Shown piece after piece: positions 1 to 11,446 of a stretch of 64,000 bases of DNA. The notes under the pieces are model-generated. The model searched no databases, was not told where the DNA came from, and was given only the letters and a program-made list of their open reading frames with translations. The DNA comes from Linyphia triangularis. Lineage: Eukaryota > Arthropoda > Arachnida > Araneae > Linyphiidae. The stretch's first letter is position 1; each line of letters opens with the position of its first letter. Both the position numbers and the translations under genes were made by a program. Location: positions 29,418,123 through 29,482,122 of the forward strand of contig OZ021732.1 in the NCBI GenBank assembly GCA_963978545.1, written 5' to 3'.

Positions 1-333
1 TCGTATCGGTTGAAACTTAAAAGGGACTTTTTTCAATTTTATCACTCTCATTGGCCTCGTCCGATAACGAACTTGGGTAACCCTTCGTGTCGATACAAGC
101 AACTAGTCCACTTGCCTGCCTTAGAGCAATGTTTCCGAGAAAAACTTGGATGCATTTCCATATGCTTATCTGATAAAGGAGATGTTGTGTTACCTCACGG
201 ACACAACAAATATGTTTTTACTGGCAGAACTTTGACCGGTTTACTAACCCACTTAACAAGTTGCCATCGTTCTCTTTTCAGCTTCTCCCAGTGTGTCAAG
301 GTTAAAGATGTTAGAAGAATTATTAATAAATGA
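1..333 (+). CDS. possible C-terminal exon of an unidentified protein (partial)
   Basis: Frame 1 is open from the window edge to a TGA at 331-333, giving about 110 residues. Unlike the low-complexity frames elsewhere it has a mixed composition with Cys, His, Trp and Pro, for example RPITNLGNPSCRYKQ near residue 21 and a CREKLGC-like stretch near residue 50. No acceptor site is evident inside it, so the exon would start left of the window. It would be convergent with the PKC gene on the other strand. I do not recognise the family. It could be the 3' end of a host gene or a transposon fragment. The only nearby AATAAA overlaps the stop codon. Confidence 0.4.
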   Translation, partial: SYRLKLKRDFFQFYHSHWPRPITNLGNPSCRYKQLVHLPALEQCFREKLGCISICLSDKGDVVLPHGHNKYVFTGRTLTGLLTHLTSCHRSLFSFSQCVKVKDVRRIINK

Positions 334-490
334 AACAAATACTGTTGATTACAAATAGATAATTTCAATTAATCTGCTGTTTCAAGTTTGAATTTATTTT
401 GGAGTGAAAATGGCATTGCAAAATTTTTGATTTTGGAATACTTTTGTTTCGCCGATATACAGTAGGTCGCTAGGTAAATATTTTTAAAGT

Positions 491-738
491 TTAACACTAA
501 ACCTACTAGACCGGTCAATTGACCGCTTGTGAGACTTTAATCAAAAATTTTTAATTCCAGGCTTTCATTTTTCTTGAACTTACTGCACAACTTTTTCTAT
601 AATATATAGCTAAAGGGCTTTGCTATGTATTATAGAAAAAGTACAGTATGTTCAAGAAAAATGAAAACCTGGAATTTAAAATTTTTGATTAAAGGCTCAA
701 AAGCGGTCATTTGTACACTCTGGTAGGTTTATTGTTAA
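491..738. mobile_element. palindromic piggyBac-like MITE (TTAA target site)
   Basis: The element is bounded by TTAA at 491-494 and 735-738. Its ends are inverted repeats: the left end reads CACTAAACCTACTAGA and the right end, reversed, CAATAAACCTACCAGAG. The arms continue almost to the centre (the segment with ccaggctttcatttttcttg pairs with caagaaaaatgaaaacctgg), leaving a short loop near 605-625. A TTAA duplication with a palindromic body and no coding capacity fits a non-autonomous piggyBac-type element. The superfamily is inferred from the target site only. Confidence 0.7.
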
Positions 739-2355
739 AACTGTCAATTATGCCATCTTGTTAACCTTTTGTATCACAAATATGAGTTTTAGATAAAGTG
801 GAAACAGTATTTTTTGAGGTCAGTCCCTTGTCATTGAAAGTGCTATACGGTTTGATGATTTCTGTGCCCCTAAAATATGGAATATGACTGCATTTAGATA
901 CAATTGATTTTAAGCAATTCTAATCACACATTTGAGTAAATTAGTCTAGCATTTTCGATTTCTTTTAGTTAAGCACTTTGTATTTTAATTCCTGACTACA
1001 CCCATATGATTTTAAGGCCCCCAAACACTCCATACATTTCAGCATGTGCTTTGCTGCCCTGCTTGTGAAATGCAAAATCAAATAATTTCAGTTGTGACCT
1101 TTTACAGGAAGATAAGGCTTCTTTTCTAAAGACTTAGTTAATTAACACAACGCAAGTTATATCCATTCAATTTTTTTTATTAAACATTTTTTAAAGATTT
1201 TCTAATTTTTTTATTACATCTATATTTATTGAAAAATGGCAAATTGAAGGACAATTGTCTCATAAAACTTTTCAGTTTAGTAAGTACAAGCGAAATTGGA
1301 AAACGTCACTTTCTCCTAAGGCCAATATTTAATTCTATATAGAAAACCGACGGCTAATTTTTAATGTTATGAGCATGAGTGATTTGGATTACAATTATTT
1401 CTTTTATAATTAACATCACAAAATAATTTTCAGTAAAATTATTACAAATTATTTACTTAGCTTTTCTATTTTGTAGACTGATATTTGACTTCGCGTTGTG
1501 GTTTGCGGTTCGGATTTATTTTAAGAGCAATTAAACCACAAAAGTGTAGCCAGGTTTCTCTTATTTTATCTACATTATATAGCGAACTCGTGTGGTGTTT
1601 CTTTTACTGTTATCCATATTTTATCCGACTGCCCAACTTTTCATCCATTAGGCTTCGCCATTTTAACTCAACTCACCCAAAGTTTTTATTAGAAATTAGG
1701 TTTTATCATCTTATGTAAAGATTTTTACTTTTAAAGGTGTTTTTCTTCGTTTTAATTCTTTTAACTGGTGACTGACTCCTTGATAATTTTCGGCCCAGTT
1801 TGGATCTAGTGTTAGCCTTGCTCCAGAAATCAAACATTACATTGTGTAGTATTTGTTTTACTTGGGGAAGTTCCAGCGACACCAAATCCGTGTAATTTCA
1901 GAAAGTCCAAATTCAGGAGGTGACTTTCAAGTAAATCACGCCTATTCAATTTACAATGAAGTGGTACAAGCTTATGATAATTTTCAATTATTTAAAAAAA
2001 TTCGTTTTGAAATCTTTATATTAAAAGAGAAAGTCCTAAGTAGAGAACTGAAATTTGGCGTATGTGTTCCTTATAATCTAATTAGGAGAACTTATAAAAT
2101 AAAATTTATTTCGCTCTTTACCACACCATAACATATTATTGTTTCTCTTATTATCATTGAAAGTTTTTCAAATATACTTGAAGTTACAGAAACCCAACAG
2201 CCTTAAGTGGTTTTTTTTTTTAAATTAGTATGTTTAAGTATGGGTTCTCTTAATTAAAGACGCAGTTTTGATTAACTTTTTTGATAAGAAGTCGGATGAA
2301 AAATAATTTAGCGTCATACTTTCTCGCAAAATTTCGACCTATATTTGCGGACTCG
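739..2355. other. no gene seen; AT-rich
   Basis: The open frames here (for example 1485-1718 and 1853-2131) have no recognisable domain, and their composition follows the AT-rich background. I see no repeat structure apart from homopolymer runs. Confidence 0.5.
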
Positions 2356-2367
2356 TTTCCAGAAGAG

Positions 2368-2526
2368 TCGACCAAACGGTATAGTGGTTAGCGTGCTAGC
2401 TTTTAGTCCCGTGTTAGGCATGGGTGTTGGTAAATGTATGTTGACTTGTCTAATGACGAATGTTTCGACGCATTATAGTCTTCGTGTTGCTGACGGCGCC
2501 AGATAATCTAAAAACAACCAACCAAC
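2368..2526 (+). mobile_element. tRNA-derived SINE, copy 1 (B box deleted)
   Basis: The copy begins gaccaaacggtatagtgg, like the other copies of this family, and ends with the shared tail gccagataatct followed by a CAAC-rich end. About 25 bp covering the pol III B box are missing: cttttag runs straight into tcccgtgttagg. Likely target duplications are TTTCCAGAAG on the left (from 2356) and TTTCCTAGAAG on the right (2527-2537). This copy should be transcriptionally dead. Confidence 0.8.
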
Positions 2527-2537
2527 TTTCCTAGAAG

Positions 2538-4568
2538 GCAGAATATTCGCATAGTAAGCAAGAGCTCTTTGAATCGAGCCTCACCGGAGCTCTGTAGCTC
2601 CCTTTTCAAAGTTAGTAGATATGGCGGAGTTCTTTTTTCGTTTTTCGAGATGCACACACATGTGAGCAGTTCATTGAAATAATTTTGGAAAGTCTCTCCC
2701 TGCAAACACACCTTAATCTAACGATATTACAATGCAGTATGGCCCTTGTGTGGCTCTTGCGCAAGAAAATCAAATCTCTATACAACCAAATGTCTACAAA
2801 CTTAACTGAATTCCATATTTTTCAATGCAATGAGTAACGATATATTAAAGCACGATTTTTATGTCATATCGGCAATTAGAATTTTTCACATATCGAGTTC
2901 AGACACCTTTAAGTGCAGTTTTGAAATACTATTAACACGCGCAAAAGATATTTTACGATAATAGAACTTTCGATACCTGTTGTTTTATCTGGAGTTATCT
3001 TCTGAATTATCGAATAGGAAGAAGTGACAAACACATCTGTTGTTAGATAGCAAACATAAATTGATCGATTCTATTTGTAAATGTACCGATATTAGTAATG
3101 GTTTTTAATTGTTAGGTCAAGATTGTAAAAGTTTTATTCATTTGATATTGGCCATATCGGCAGAATTTTTGCTTTCAGCTGATATGCACAGGTATAATAG
3201 GATATGACGGAACGGTAGGAAATCGTTATGATCTAAAGTTATCTGATTGCCTGTGTCAATATCGTCAAAAGACGTAATGCAAATATTAGTAAGACGGATT
3301 CAACTTTAGATAGAAATAACGAACCATCAGTTTAAGAGTTCAAATTACGAAATAAAATAATCTTCTTTTATTATTATTATTGCATTTAATGTTATGCTAG
3401 AACTGTTATTAAATTAAATGAAAAGAACGATCTGTTACGTACGTACGCCGTTTTAAGAAGTTTGATAAATTACCAAACGATATGATAGTGTGTAAAAAGA
3501 CATAGTAATTATCCTTATTTTAACATCCATTGTAACTTCCTTATTTTTAATATTATGCATTCTTTTATAGAATAGTAGATTAATCAGTTCTTGGGAAATG
3601 TCTCTTAGTTGGTGTATTATTTTTGTATCAAACAAAAATGGATATAAGTTCAGACATAAGCACAGAACTATATTTGGAAAACGCATTTATTATGAAGGAA
3701 ATAACGCCCTTTCGTTTGTTTTTTTTTTGTTGTTTTTTTTTACTTAGAATAATTATTTTGTGTTTTTCATTTGGAATAATTCCTTTCTGCTTTTAAGTTT
3801 TAATTTTTTTTTTAATTTTATACTTCTTTATGAGGTTTTGATAATGAAAGATTGAAATATTAAGGATAAAACTTTGCATTCCTCGTGCGTTTTAGTTTGA
3901 TTTCAAACATAATTCGTTTATTAAAAAGTTTTCGAACTTTGCATTTCAAATTTAATTTTATAAATCTCAACAATAGCGACGAAAATGTTGATACAGAACA
4001 TGGGAATCATTCGAAAGAGATTTGGAAATATTTTGTTTAAAATCACTGCCAGTTATCCGATCTTCTTTTCCGTCTAGATGTTTGAGAAGTTTAAAAATAG
4101 TCTATAGAATACTCAAAACGTCTCTTTATGAACTGGTAAGTATCCTTTCAATTGGATTTTCCCACTTCCTTGCAGAACAGGATTGTCAAGTGTTTGTAGC
4201 CTCTAACATCTCACCGCATTCCTCAGACTGTCATCTGATGTAATTGAAATACTACTTTTCTTATTTTTATGTTGAGAAAGTTGTTTTGGGTTTTGTAAAT
4301 ATCTTGTGAAGCCTTAATATATTATCTATTGTCAACTGCTTGTGCAGGCACTAACTTATAAGTATTTAAGAATTTCAATTTGGCCTGTTTTGAATTTGTA
4401 AAAAAAAAAAAAAAAATGTAGAAATAGATTTTTGGCGGAAAAAAATTATGTATGTCAAGGTCAAAGTCGGAAGTACAACCATTTCGCGATCTGTTCCAAA
4501 CCTGGCATAAGTTTCTGTCGAATGTTGAACTACCCGAAAAAAATGTATTTTGTCATATTTATTCATTC
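2538..4568. other. no gene seen
   Basis: AT-rich sequence with poly(T) tracts around 3720-3810. No frame has recognisable protein similarity. Confidence 0.5.
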
Positions 4569-4580
4569 CAGGTTGTTTCA

Positions 4581-4754
4581 GCCGACCAAACGGTATAGTG
4601 GTTAGCGTGCTAGTTTCTAGGCCGCTAGGTTGAGGGTTCGAGTCCCGTGTTAGGCATGGGTGTTTGTAAATGCATGTTGGCTTGTCTAATGACGAATGTT
4701 TTGGCGCATTATAGCCCTCGTGTTGCTGACGGCGCCAGATAATCTGAATACAAC
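4581..4754 (+). mobile_element. tRNA-derived SINE, copy 2 (full length)
   Basis: A 174-bp element with an A-box-like tatagtggttagcg near its start and a B box GGTTCGAGTCC at 4635-4645, both within a tRNA-like head. A unique body follows with gacgaatgtt, cattatagccctcgtg and gcgccagataatct. It is flanked by a perfect 12-bp duplication CAGGTTGTTTCA (4569-4580 and 4755-4766), the signature of LINE-machinery insertion. This is one of the least damaged copies and a good reference for the family. Confidence 0.92.
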
Positions 4755-4766
4755 CAGGTTGTTTCA

Positions 4767-7100
4767 AATACAATTTCTCGAAAGACAGTTGGTCTTACTG
4801 GGACCCCCACCCTCCCCCTGTTCCACTGATGGCAATTGTATAAATTGTCAATGAAATAAAATATTCTTATTTTTTCTTAAATTATAAACAATAGAATTTG
4901 TCCTCAAAAACAAGGAAAGTAAAAAAAAAATTCCAACTCACACAGCACATAGACATAAATGCCACAAGCTAACAATCTTCTGGCAACTGACGTAACTAAG
5001 ATAATAAATTACCAAATTGGTATATGTGTCCTATAGTATTGATAAAATTGGAAAACGAGAGATAAATAATAATATTGAATTGACCTTTTTTCAACTCGGC
5101 AGAAGTTTAAATCTTGGAAAAACCACGCTTTTGTTTGCTAGATATCTTCCGCTGCCAACTGCTTCATTTTTAAAAATATTTCATTATAAGGTTGTCTCTT
5201 TGTAGCGCATAGCTTATGCCAATTATCTGATTTTATGAACAGTTTTTGCTACAAACAGGCATGACCTTATTTGGTGCAGTTATTTACCCTGTAATTTATC
5301 TGAAACATTTTTACTGAAGAATGATAAAACTTATATTAAATTAGTTTCGGCCAACATGAGCTGACCACTGGTTTAAATTATGGTGCAATATATAGCGTTT
5401 GAATCGCCACCTCATAATTTCAGCTGAAATTGGATTTAGAATAAACTTTTTTTTACAACATATGGTGCACCAGCGTTTCTCAACTGTTGTAGTATGCGTA
5501 TTTGGGTACGTAATCCAAGGCGTCCCTAAGGGTGATCTTGGAGTTACACGGAAAAAAAAAAAGATGTAATGGTGTACATTGATAGATAGATTGATATAAG
5601 AGAAAGAATAAAAAGTTGTTGTATCAACTGGCATTTCTAATGTAAATAATATTTTATTGTGAAAAACCAAAATAATTCAATTGAATCTGAAATAGTTTTA
5701 AGCTAGAAAGAAATGGATGTTTTAAATTCAATTTAGGTATGTAGTAGTATATTTTATCTGCAGGTCTAGTACCTGCCGAGAGAGAGGACCATCGGAACGG
5801 TTTTCACCTGACAGTGAGTATAGATGTTTGTAATTTTGCACAATGGGACAGGGGTTAGGGTACTTGCTGCAGTGATGGGGAGCAAGAAGTGCAGTGCAAG
5901 GGGGTACACGAGTAAAAAACGGTTAAATAATCTTGTGGTACACAATTTTCGTTTCTATGAAGGAGAGGCACCCATAGACTTTTGTCATCTAAATAGATGC
6001 CCCTCTAAAACATATAAGTAATTCACCAAATGCTTGTTTTTCTTATCCTTTAAAATTCACAAACGGTTGTTCAAGTTCTTCATTTCCTGAAAAATGTCCC
6101 TTACGAGATGTCAATTTTGTTTCTGATTTCATAGAAAATATATTATAAATAATATAATTACTCCCTAAAGAAGGATAGTTAACGTTTTTTTTTTTTTTCG
6201 TATTTGAAAATGTGAGAAAATTCTCCAGATTGTGTGTGAACAAGTGTTGTCTTGTTCGAAAGCTATTTCTTGTTCGAAAGCATATTAGGACTGCATACGT
6301 AGTTATCAATTGACACGCCATGTCGTCATGATTTTCTTTTATCGCCGTGGGAGAAACCTTACAACCTGTCGCCATCTTGCTATCTCACACGTCCTTGAAG
6401 GAGAAACCATTGTTATATTGAGAGTTGATGCATCAGTTGCTTTTCTGCCGGCCATTGTCAAGGCAACGTTGACACCACGCACGTCTACGTATAATTAAAG
6501 TACCACTGCAGCAACATTTATCATTGTTAGTCGCTTTTGTTTCCAAAGAATGGTTAATGTAAGCAAAAACTTGATTTTTCAAAGCAAATGAAACCCTGTT
6601 ATACTCATATACATCAGAAAAATTACGTTGTGTTCGTTATTGACTTCATAAAAACTTTGGCATAGTAACTTTGTATAATTAACTTTTGAAATGAATGTGG
6701 TATTTCCAAACTAAGGTCGCAATTAACCCTTTACTAGTCCACATTTTCCGAAATTGAGATTTCACTTATGATCGATTTATTTTAAAGTAGACACATATTT
6801 TTAAACAGACACCACATGAGTCGGTATACTATGCATACCGTATGTAAGGCAAAAAACAGTTTGATTTCTCAAGAAGCCGTTGTCAAAAGATTTTAAAATT
6901 AACTAACCACTGTATCCATGGCTACGTCATTGCATTGTCAACTGCCATATTCGCGAAAAATTGAGATTCTTAGTATTATGATTGGCTAATTGAACCTAAA
7001 CATTCGAATTTGTTTTTAAAGGTGCATTGTGATTGGATAAAAGCATGCCACAAGTTCTGCCATATGATTGTAACCTCATTGAAAACAACGCCCTTCATTA
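4767..7100. other. no gene seen; isolated transposon-end-like fragments
   Basis: Mostly AT-rich DNA. Near 5468 a caccagcgtttctcaactg stretch resembles one end of hAT elements. At 6723 TTAACCCTTTACTAG resembles a piggyBac-like end. No matching second end was found for either, so no element is called. Confidence 0.4.
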
Positions 7101-7104
7101 TTAA

Positions 7105-8005
7105 TAATTAACTGCGTGGCCCCGCGTTGCGGAGACTCGTTATTGGTGTATAGGTCCCAGCTTTTGGCGCTCGCAGAAAGGTTCATTGCCCTGCAAAACA
7201 AAGTTCGCTTTCCTCGCTAAAAATTTCATTGTAACAAACACAGCCTTCTTCGCTGAAAAGTTTAATTGTTACGCCAAACAACGCTTGCTTTTTCGCTGAA
7301 AACTTCATCGACACATAAGCACAGGATCACTGCACTCGTTGAAAGGTTCATTGCTGTGCAAGCCCAGCTCGCTTCTCTCGATGGAAGGCTCATTGCTGCG
7401 TTAGCATGGGCTCGCTTCTCTCGCTGAAAGGTTAATTGCTGAGTAAATAAGCTCGCCTCACTCTCTAAAAATTAATTGCTACGTAAACCCTTAATATTAG
7501 AACCCCCTCCCCTGCGAAAAAAAAAAAAAAAAAACGAATTTTTTTCACCGTTAATACAATAGCACAACACCCCTTACCCCTCTAAGAATATTTTTCCATG
7601 TGTTTGTGAAAAGCAAAATTAGAAGGCCAAAACTACTTATGTTGAAAATTTCAGAGCAGTAGCCCTATTAGAAATCGTTTTGTAAAATATTTGTTAATTA
7701 ACTATAAAATAATTAATTCTAAAAAAGTGATCAAAATGCTAAAATTCTGTTTTTCAAAAGTCCAATTTGAAAGTTAAAACTACTTATGTTGAAAATTTCA
7801 GAGCTGCAGCCCTAAGTAAAAATAATAATAATTAATTAATTAAAAAACATTGTTTAAAATTTTAACATTCTGTTTGCCAAAGGTACAATTAGAAGGCCAA
7901 AACTACTTACGTTGAAAATTTCAGAGCTCTACGCCTATTTTAAGTCGCTTTCGATGTACCGACAGACAGACACAAAGACAGCTAGTTTTATTATTATAGA
8001 TAAAT
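7105..8005 (+). repeat. compound dispersed repeat with two internal tandem arrays
   Basis: A less AT-rich block starting near tggccccgcgttgcgg. From about 7165 to 7490 it carries six or seven diverged units of roughly 50 bp built around ctcgctgaaaggttcattgct. From 7617 to 7940 follow three diverged units containing acttatgttgaaaatttcag (starts near 7617, 7765 and 7888). It ends with a gacagacagacacaaagac tract and ttattattatagata, an ending common in dispersed arthropod repeats of unclear class. No coding frame was recognised. Confidence 0.55.
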
Positions 8006-8076
8006 AATAGGGGGAGGGGGGGAATTTAAAAAAAAAAAGAAAAACCGAACTTCACTGCTATAACGAGTTCATAGGC

Positions 8077-8324
8077 CAGTGGTTGTCAATTTTTTTTCAG
8101 CCAAATGCCAAAAAATTAAATTTCCAAAATTTTACTCATCATTGAAGCTCGCAATTAAAATTTTTTGTTGTCTTTCCAAAATCCGGCTCAAATTGGTTCA
8201 GTAGATTTCAAATTATGATAATGCTCTTACAAAATAGTTTTTTGTTTGTTTGGAAACATGCAGGCTTGTTTTTTTGATAGTTTTTTCTAATTTTTCTTCT
8301 AGTCGATTGGAATTACAACCACTG
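8077..8324. mobile_element. possible hAT-like MITE
   Basis: The ends are inverted: CAGTGGTTGTCAAT at 8077 and, reversed at the right end, CAGTGGTTGTAATT. This CAGTGGTT-type end is typical of hAT elements. The flanking 8-mers (tcataggc and ctttagaa) match poorly, so a target duplication is not demonstrated. Confidence 0.4.
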
Positions 8325-9100
8325 CTTTAGAAAAAATTATTTAATATTGCATTTGTAAACATCTATTGACGTAAGTAGACAGTTTTATGCAGTTATTTCA
8401 ATCCCAGTTTTTTCTAATTTTTGGTAATTTTGCTGGAAAAAGTAAGACAATAAAACACTTTTTATCGTGATTGTAATTCAGTGCGTCTCGCAAGTTTACG
8501 AATAGTTTTCTTGAATTTTAAACTTTTAAAGTTAAAAATGCAACAAGCATAAAATTAATTAGTATACATGCAGGAGAATAGAAGTCCAATACTCACATAA
8601 TATTTAATACCCACTGATTTTATGTGAAAAGATTTTAAATGAAATCGTACTGTCCCAAAAGTGTATAGATTGTTCATATATTTTTGTTTTTAAAGTTCAC
8701 ATTTCGAATTTTTGTCATTTCCTTTAATAATTTAGATAACATTCTTAATTTTTTTATTTAAATTAAATTTTTAATTAATTTTAATTAAATTAAAAATTTA
8801 ACAGACATTCTTAAAATTGGAGTGTAATGAAGTTTTGGAGTGTAATGACCTAATTCAATCATAATTTTATATTGTAATGACTAATAATTAAGTTAATCAT
8901 CTTCATATCTTTCAGATGGCTCTCAATAAATTAGAAGACCCTTTTTATTTGTTTTTCTAACTAGAAATGGTTTTTAAAAATACGGTTTTTTTTTAGTACA
9001 TATTCGCTAATATTTTGCAATTAAAAATCAGATTAGGAAGAAAAAAAGTTCTGGGGGAGTTCCGTCCATGAAGAATAAAATGGAGGGAAAAAAGCATCGT

Positions 9101-10236
9101 AAAACAGGGTGAATAGGAACAGTAGAGTGAATCGGAATGAAACTTCATGAAATTACAAAGAAATTACTCTTTTAAATAAATAAAGCACTTTTATTGATTA
9201 TATATTTTCATTACTTGACAAACGTGTTTTGGAATCTCAGAATATATGTTTTGTCCATTTGTTTACAAATTCTGAAACCAGTCCTTTTCATTTTACCAAT
9301 TTTCATGCGTTGGCACGTCATGATTTTGACATTTTTGGGGTGAATCGGAACCCCAAAAAAGTTATGTTCTACACAAGATTTGATTAAAGTGGACTCTTTT
9401 CAAGACATTGGTCGTTTTTCCACATGCGTATATTAACGATAACGGAATCATCTGGAGCCAAATTTTCTGGTACAACTGGGTTTTCTGGAACGTCTAAGCT
9501 AATTTTTAAACTTCTTCTGAGAATAATTCTTACCTGATCTCTTCATCGCTGTCTTGAAGGGAGTAATCAGACCATATGCAGACTCTTAAATGAGCTAAGT
9601 TATACACTCACAAGATTATAGCTACTTGGACGTGTTTCACAAAAAGCATCCTATAACGAAGATATTTTTGAAACAGCTAAGATGCTTTCTCCTACCTCAA
9701 GATCTTATAAAGAAGTTGCGCTCACACATCAAGTAGATTAAAAAAATTAGATTAGTTTTAAAGATGATTTGGATGATGTTGTGTATTAGGCGAAGAGTTG
9801 ACGCACTTTCAAACGTATGATTTGTTTTGACAGTATTTTTGACAAAAATAATTTTTGTCTGTCGTATTAAAGAATTTTTTTCATGATAATCTTGTGTTCC
9901 TATTCTCCCTAATGCATTATTATTTGTTATTTCTCCCTTGTAAATGTTTAAATAAGAAGAGACATAAATTGTGATGGGTGTTCCGATTCACCCCTTTCTG
10001 CGCGTTGAATTAATTGAAATACCATGGAAGGAAAAAAAAAAAAAAATCAAAATTTATACAAGCCATGTTTTTTCTTTCTCCTCCCCCCCCCCCCCCAAAA
10101 AAAAAAAGTTTCGGGGTTTATCTTCAAAGAATAAGTCAAGACTCAAGTTTCAAAGCAAAAAATATATTCGTAAACAATCTTATTACATCCAATTTTCACG
10201 TTACAAGTTAAAAAGTGTTCCAATTCACCCCGTTTT
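9101..10236. mobile_element. degenerate Tc1/mariner-class (pogo-like?) transposon
   Basis: The ends are inverted: AAAACAGGGTGAATAGGAAC on the left and, reversed on the right, AAAACGGGGTGAATTGGAAC, with TA at both borders (9100-9101 and 10236-10237). Internal copies of the motif gggtgaatcggaac near 9339 and, inverted, near 9972 give doubled repeats in each arm. On the minus strand around 9360-9590 broken frames read DYSLQDSDEEI and VPENLAPDDSVIVNI, which resemble the C-terminal tail of pogo/Tigger-type transposases. That assignment is inferred from pattern and tentative. Confidence 0.5.
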
Positions 10237-10799
10237 ACGGTATGCATTCCTATTTATGAATTTTAAATTTGTTTTATTAAAATAATAAAAAACCTGTTTG
10301 TTCTCAAAGTTGCATGTGATTAATGTTTGACTTTATCTTTAACAAACTTGTTGGCACTAAAAGTGATAAAATGTAATGAATTGTTTTAATTAACTGTTTT
10401 ATTATTTATGCTAAAAAAAACGATGTTTTATTTTTAATTTTTTATTATCACTTTAAGACTTAAATCAATAACCATTCATTGTAAATTTATGAAACTTAAA
10501 ATTTCGACTTTGATTTGAATGATTAATCCAAACATGAAATAATTTGATTACCATTGAACTTTTCAAAGTTTAATTCGGTTTTAATACGTGTATGACCTTT
10601 ATGAAATAAAAACTATATACATTTATAAAACACCTTCCATAAATTAAAGCAGTACATTTCGCTTTTTTTTTTAAATTTATTTTTATTAATTAGAACAAAA
10701 GGTGCAGCGAGGAGCGTTCGGATTTTTTTTTTCGAACTGTACATTTACATTCTGATCACAGTCTATCTATATATACATATGTACAATTTTTTAAATATG
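10237..10799. other. no gene seen
   Basis: AT-rich spacer between two transposon relics, with poly(T) runs. No structure was noted. Confidence 0.5.
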
Positions 10800-11398
10800 C
10801 AGGGTGTCTATAAAAAGTTGGACACATTTTGATGTTGAATAATTCATAAAATAATGAAGATATAAATAAACAAACTTATGACATTTATACATAGAATAAC
10901 TCATATATTTACATTTATAGTGAACGTTGCCATAGAAAATTTCCTTTTCCCATTAAAATATTATTATTATTATTATTGTTATTTTTTTTAAATATCGTCT
11001 GCCTATGTTATCAATTTTATATTTTTCTCATATTTTTGTAAATATCGTCTGCGCGCGTTATTACTTGTATACTTTTCTCGCTTGGCCACCTAAATCACCT
11101 GATATAACGCCACTGGGCGTTTTTTCCTTTGCGAATTCGTAAAGGACATCGTTTGCAGGAGGAAAATGTCGAATGTTGATAACGTGAATGACGACATGCT
11201 TGCCCGTACCTGGTGCGAAATTGACTACCGTCTTGATATTTTCCGTGCAACGAATGGCGCACATGTGGAAGTCAATTGACAAGGGCCACAAAACTTTTTG
11301 AATCTATCTAACCATTAGTGTTATCAATTTAAATTTGTCTTTATTATTTTATGAATTATTCAACATCAAAATGTGTCCAACCTTTTGTAGACACCCTG
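10800..11398 (+). mobile_element. mariner-like transposon relic
   Basis: Near-perfect terminal inverted repeats of about 60 bp start CAGGGTGTCTATAAAAAG on the left and, reversed, CAGGGTGTCTACAAAAGG on the right. Both continue through acattttgatgttgaataa to the cataaaataatgaag region. The interior carries the 3' end of a broken transposase on the plus strand (see the next entry). At 599 bp the element is an internal-deletion derivative. Confidence 0.8.
11081..11279 (+). pseudogene. 3' remnant of mariner-like transposase
   Basis: One plus frame reads WPPKSPDITPLGVF, matching the WPPRSPDLTPLDFF block around the third catalytic residue of the large mariner-like family common in arthropod genomes. 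After a frame shift another frame reads TWCEIDYRLDIFRATNGAH and ends at a TGA at 11277-11279. That is the usual C-terminal end of the same proteins (W.EI.YRLDV.R.TNGAH). The N-terminal part is absent. The family assignment rests on these two remembered motifs. Confidence 0.7.
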
Positions 11399-11446
11399 TA
11401 TTTTAGCGAATGTAGAGTAAGATGAAGTTAGACTTCAATATTTATA

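Noticed and set aside
4375..4773. 132-residue minus open frame containing GYNAPKHSSLDKPTYIYKHP-type sequence, recurring at 13012, 34024 and 39429
   Set aside because: This peptide is the antisense translation of the SINE body and appears at every SINE copy; it is not a conserved protein.
5465..5560. hAT-like terminus caccagcgtttctcaactg, and a similar one near 48120 (gcagtggttcccagc)
   Set aside because: Neither has a matching second end or an 8-bp duplication; kept only as fragments.
6723..7100. TTAACCCTTTACTAGTCC as a piggyBac-like element
   Set aside because: A single end only; no inverted partner next to a second TTAA was found downstream.
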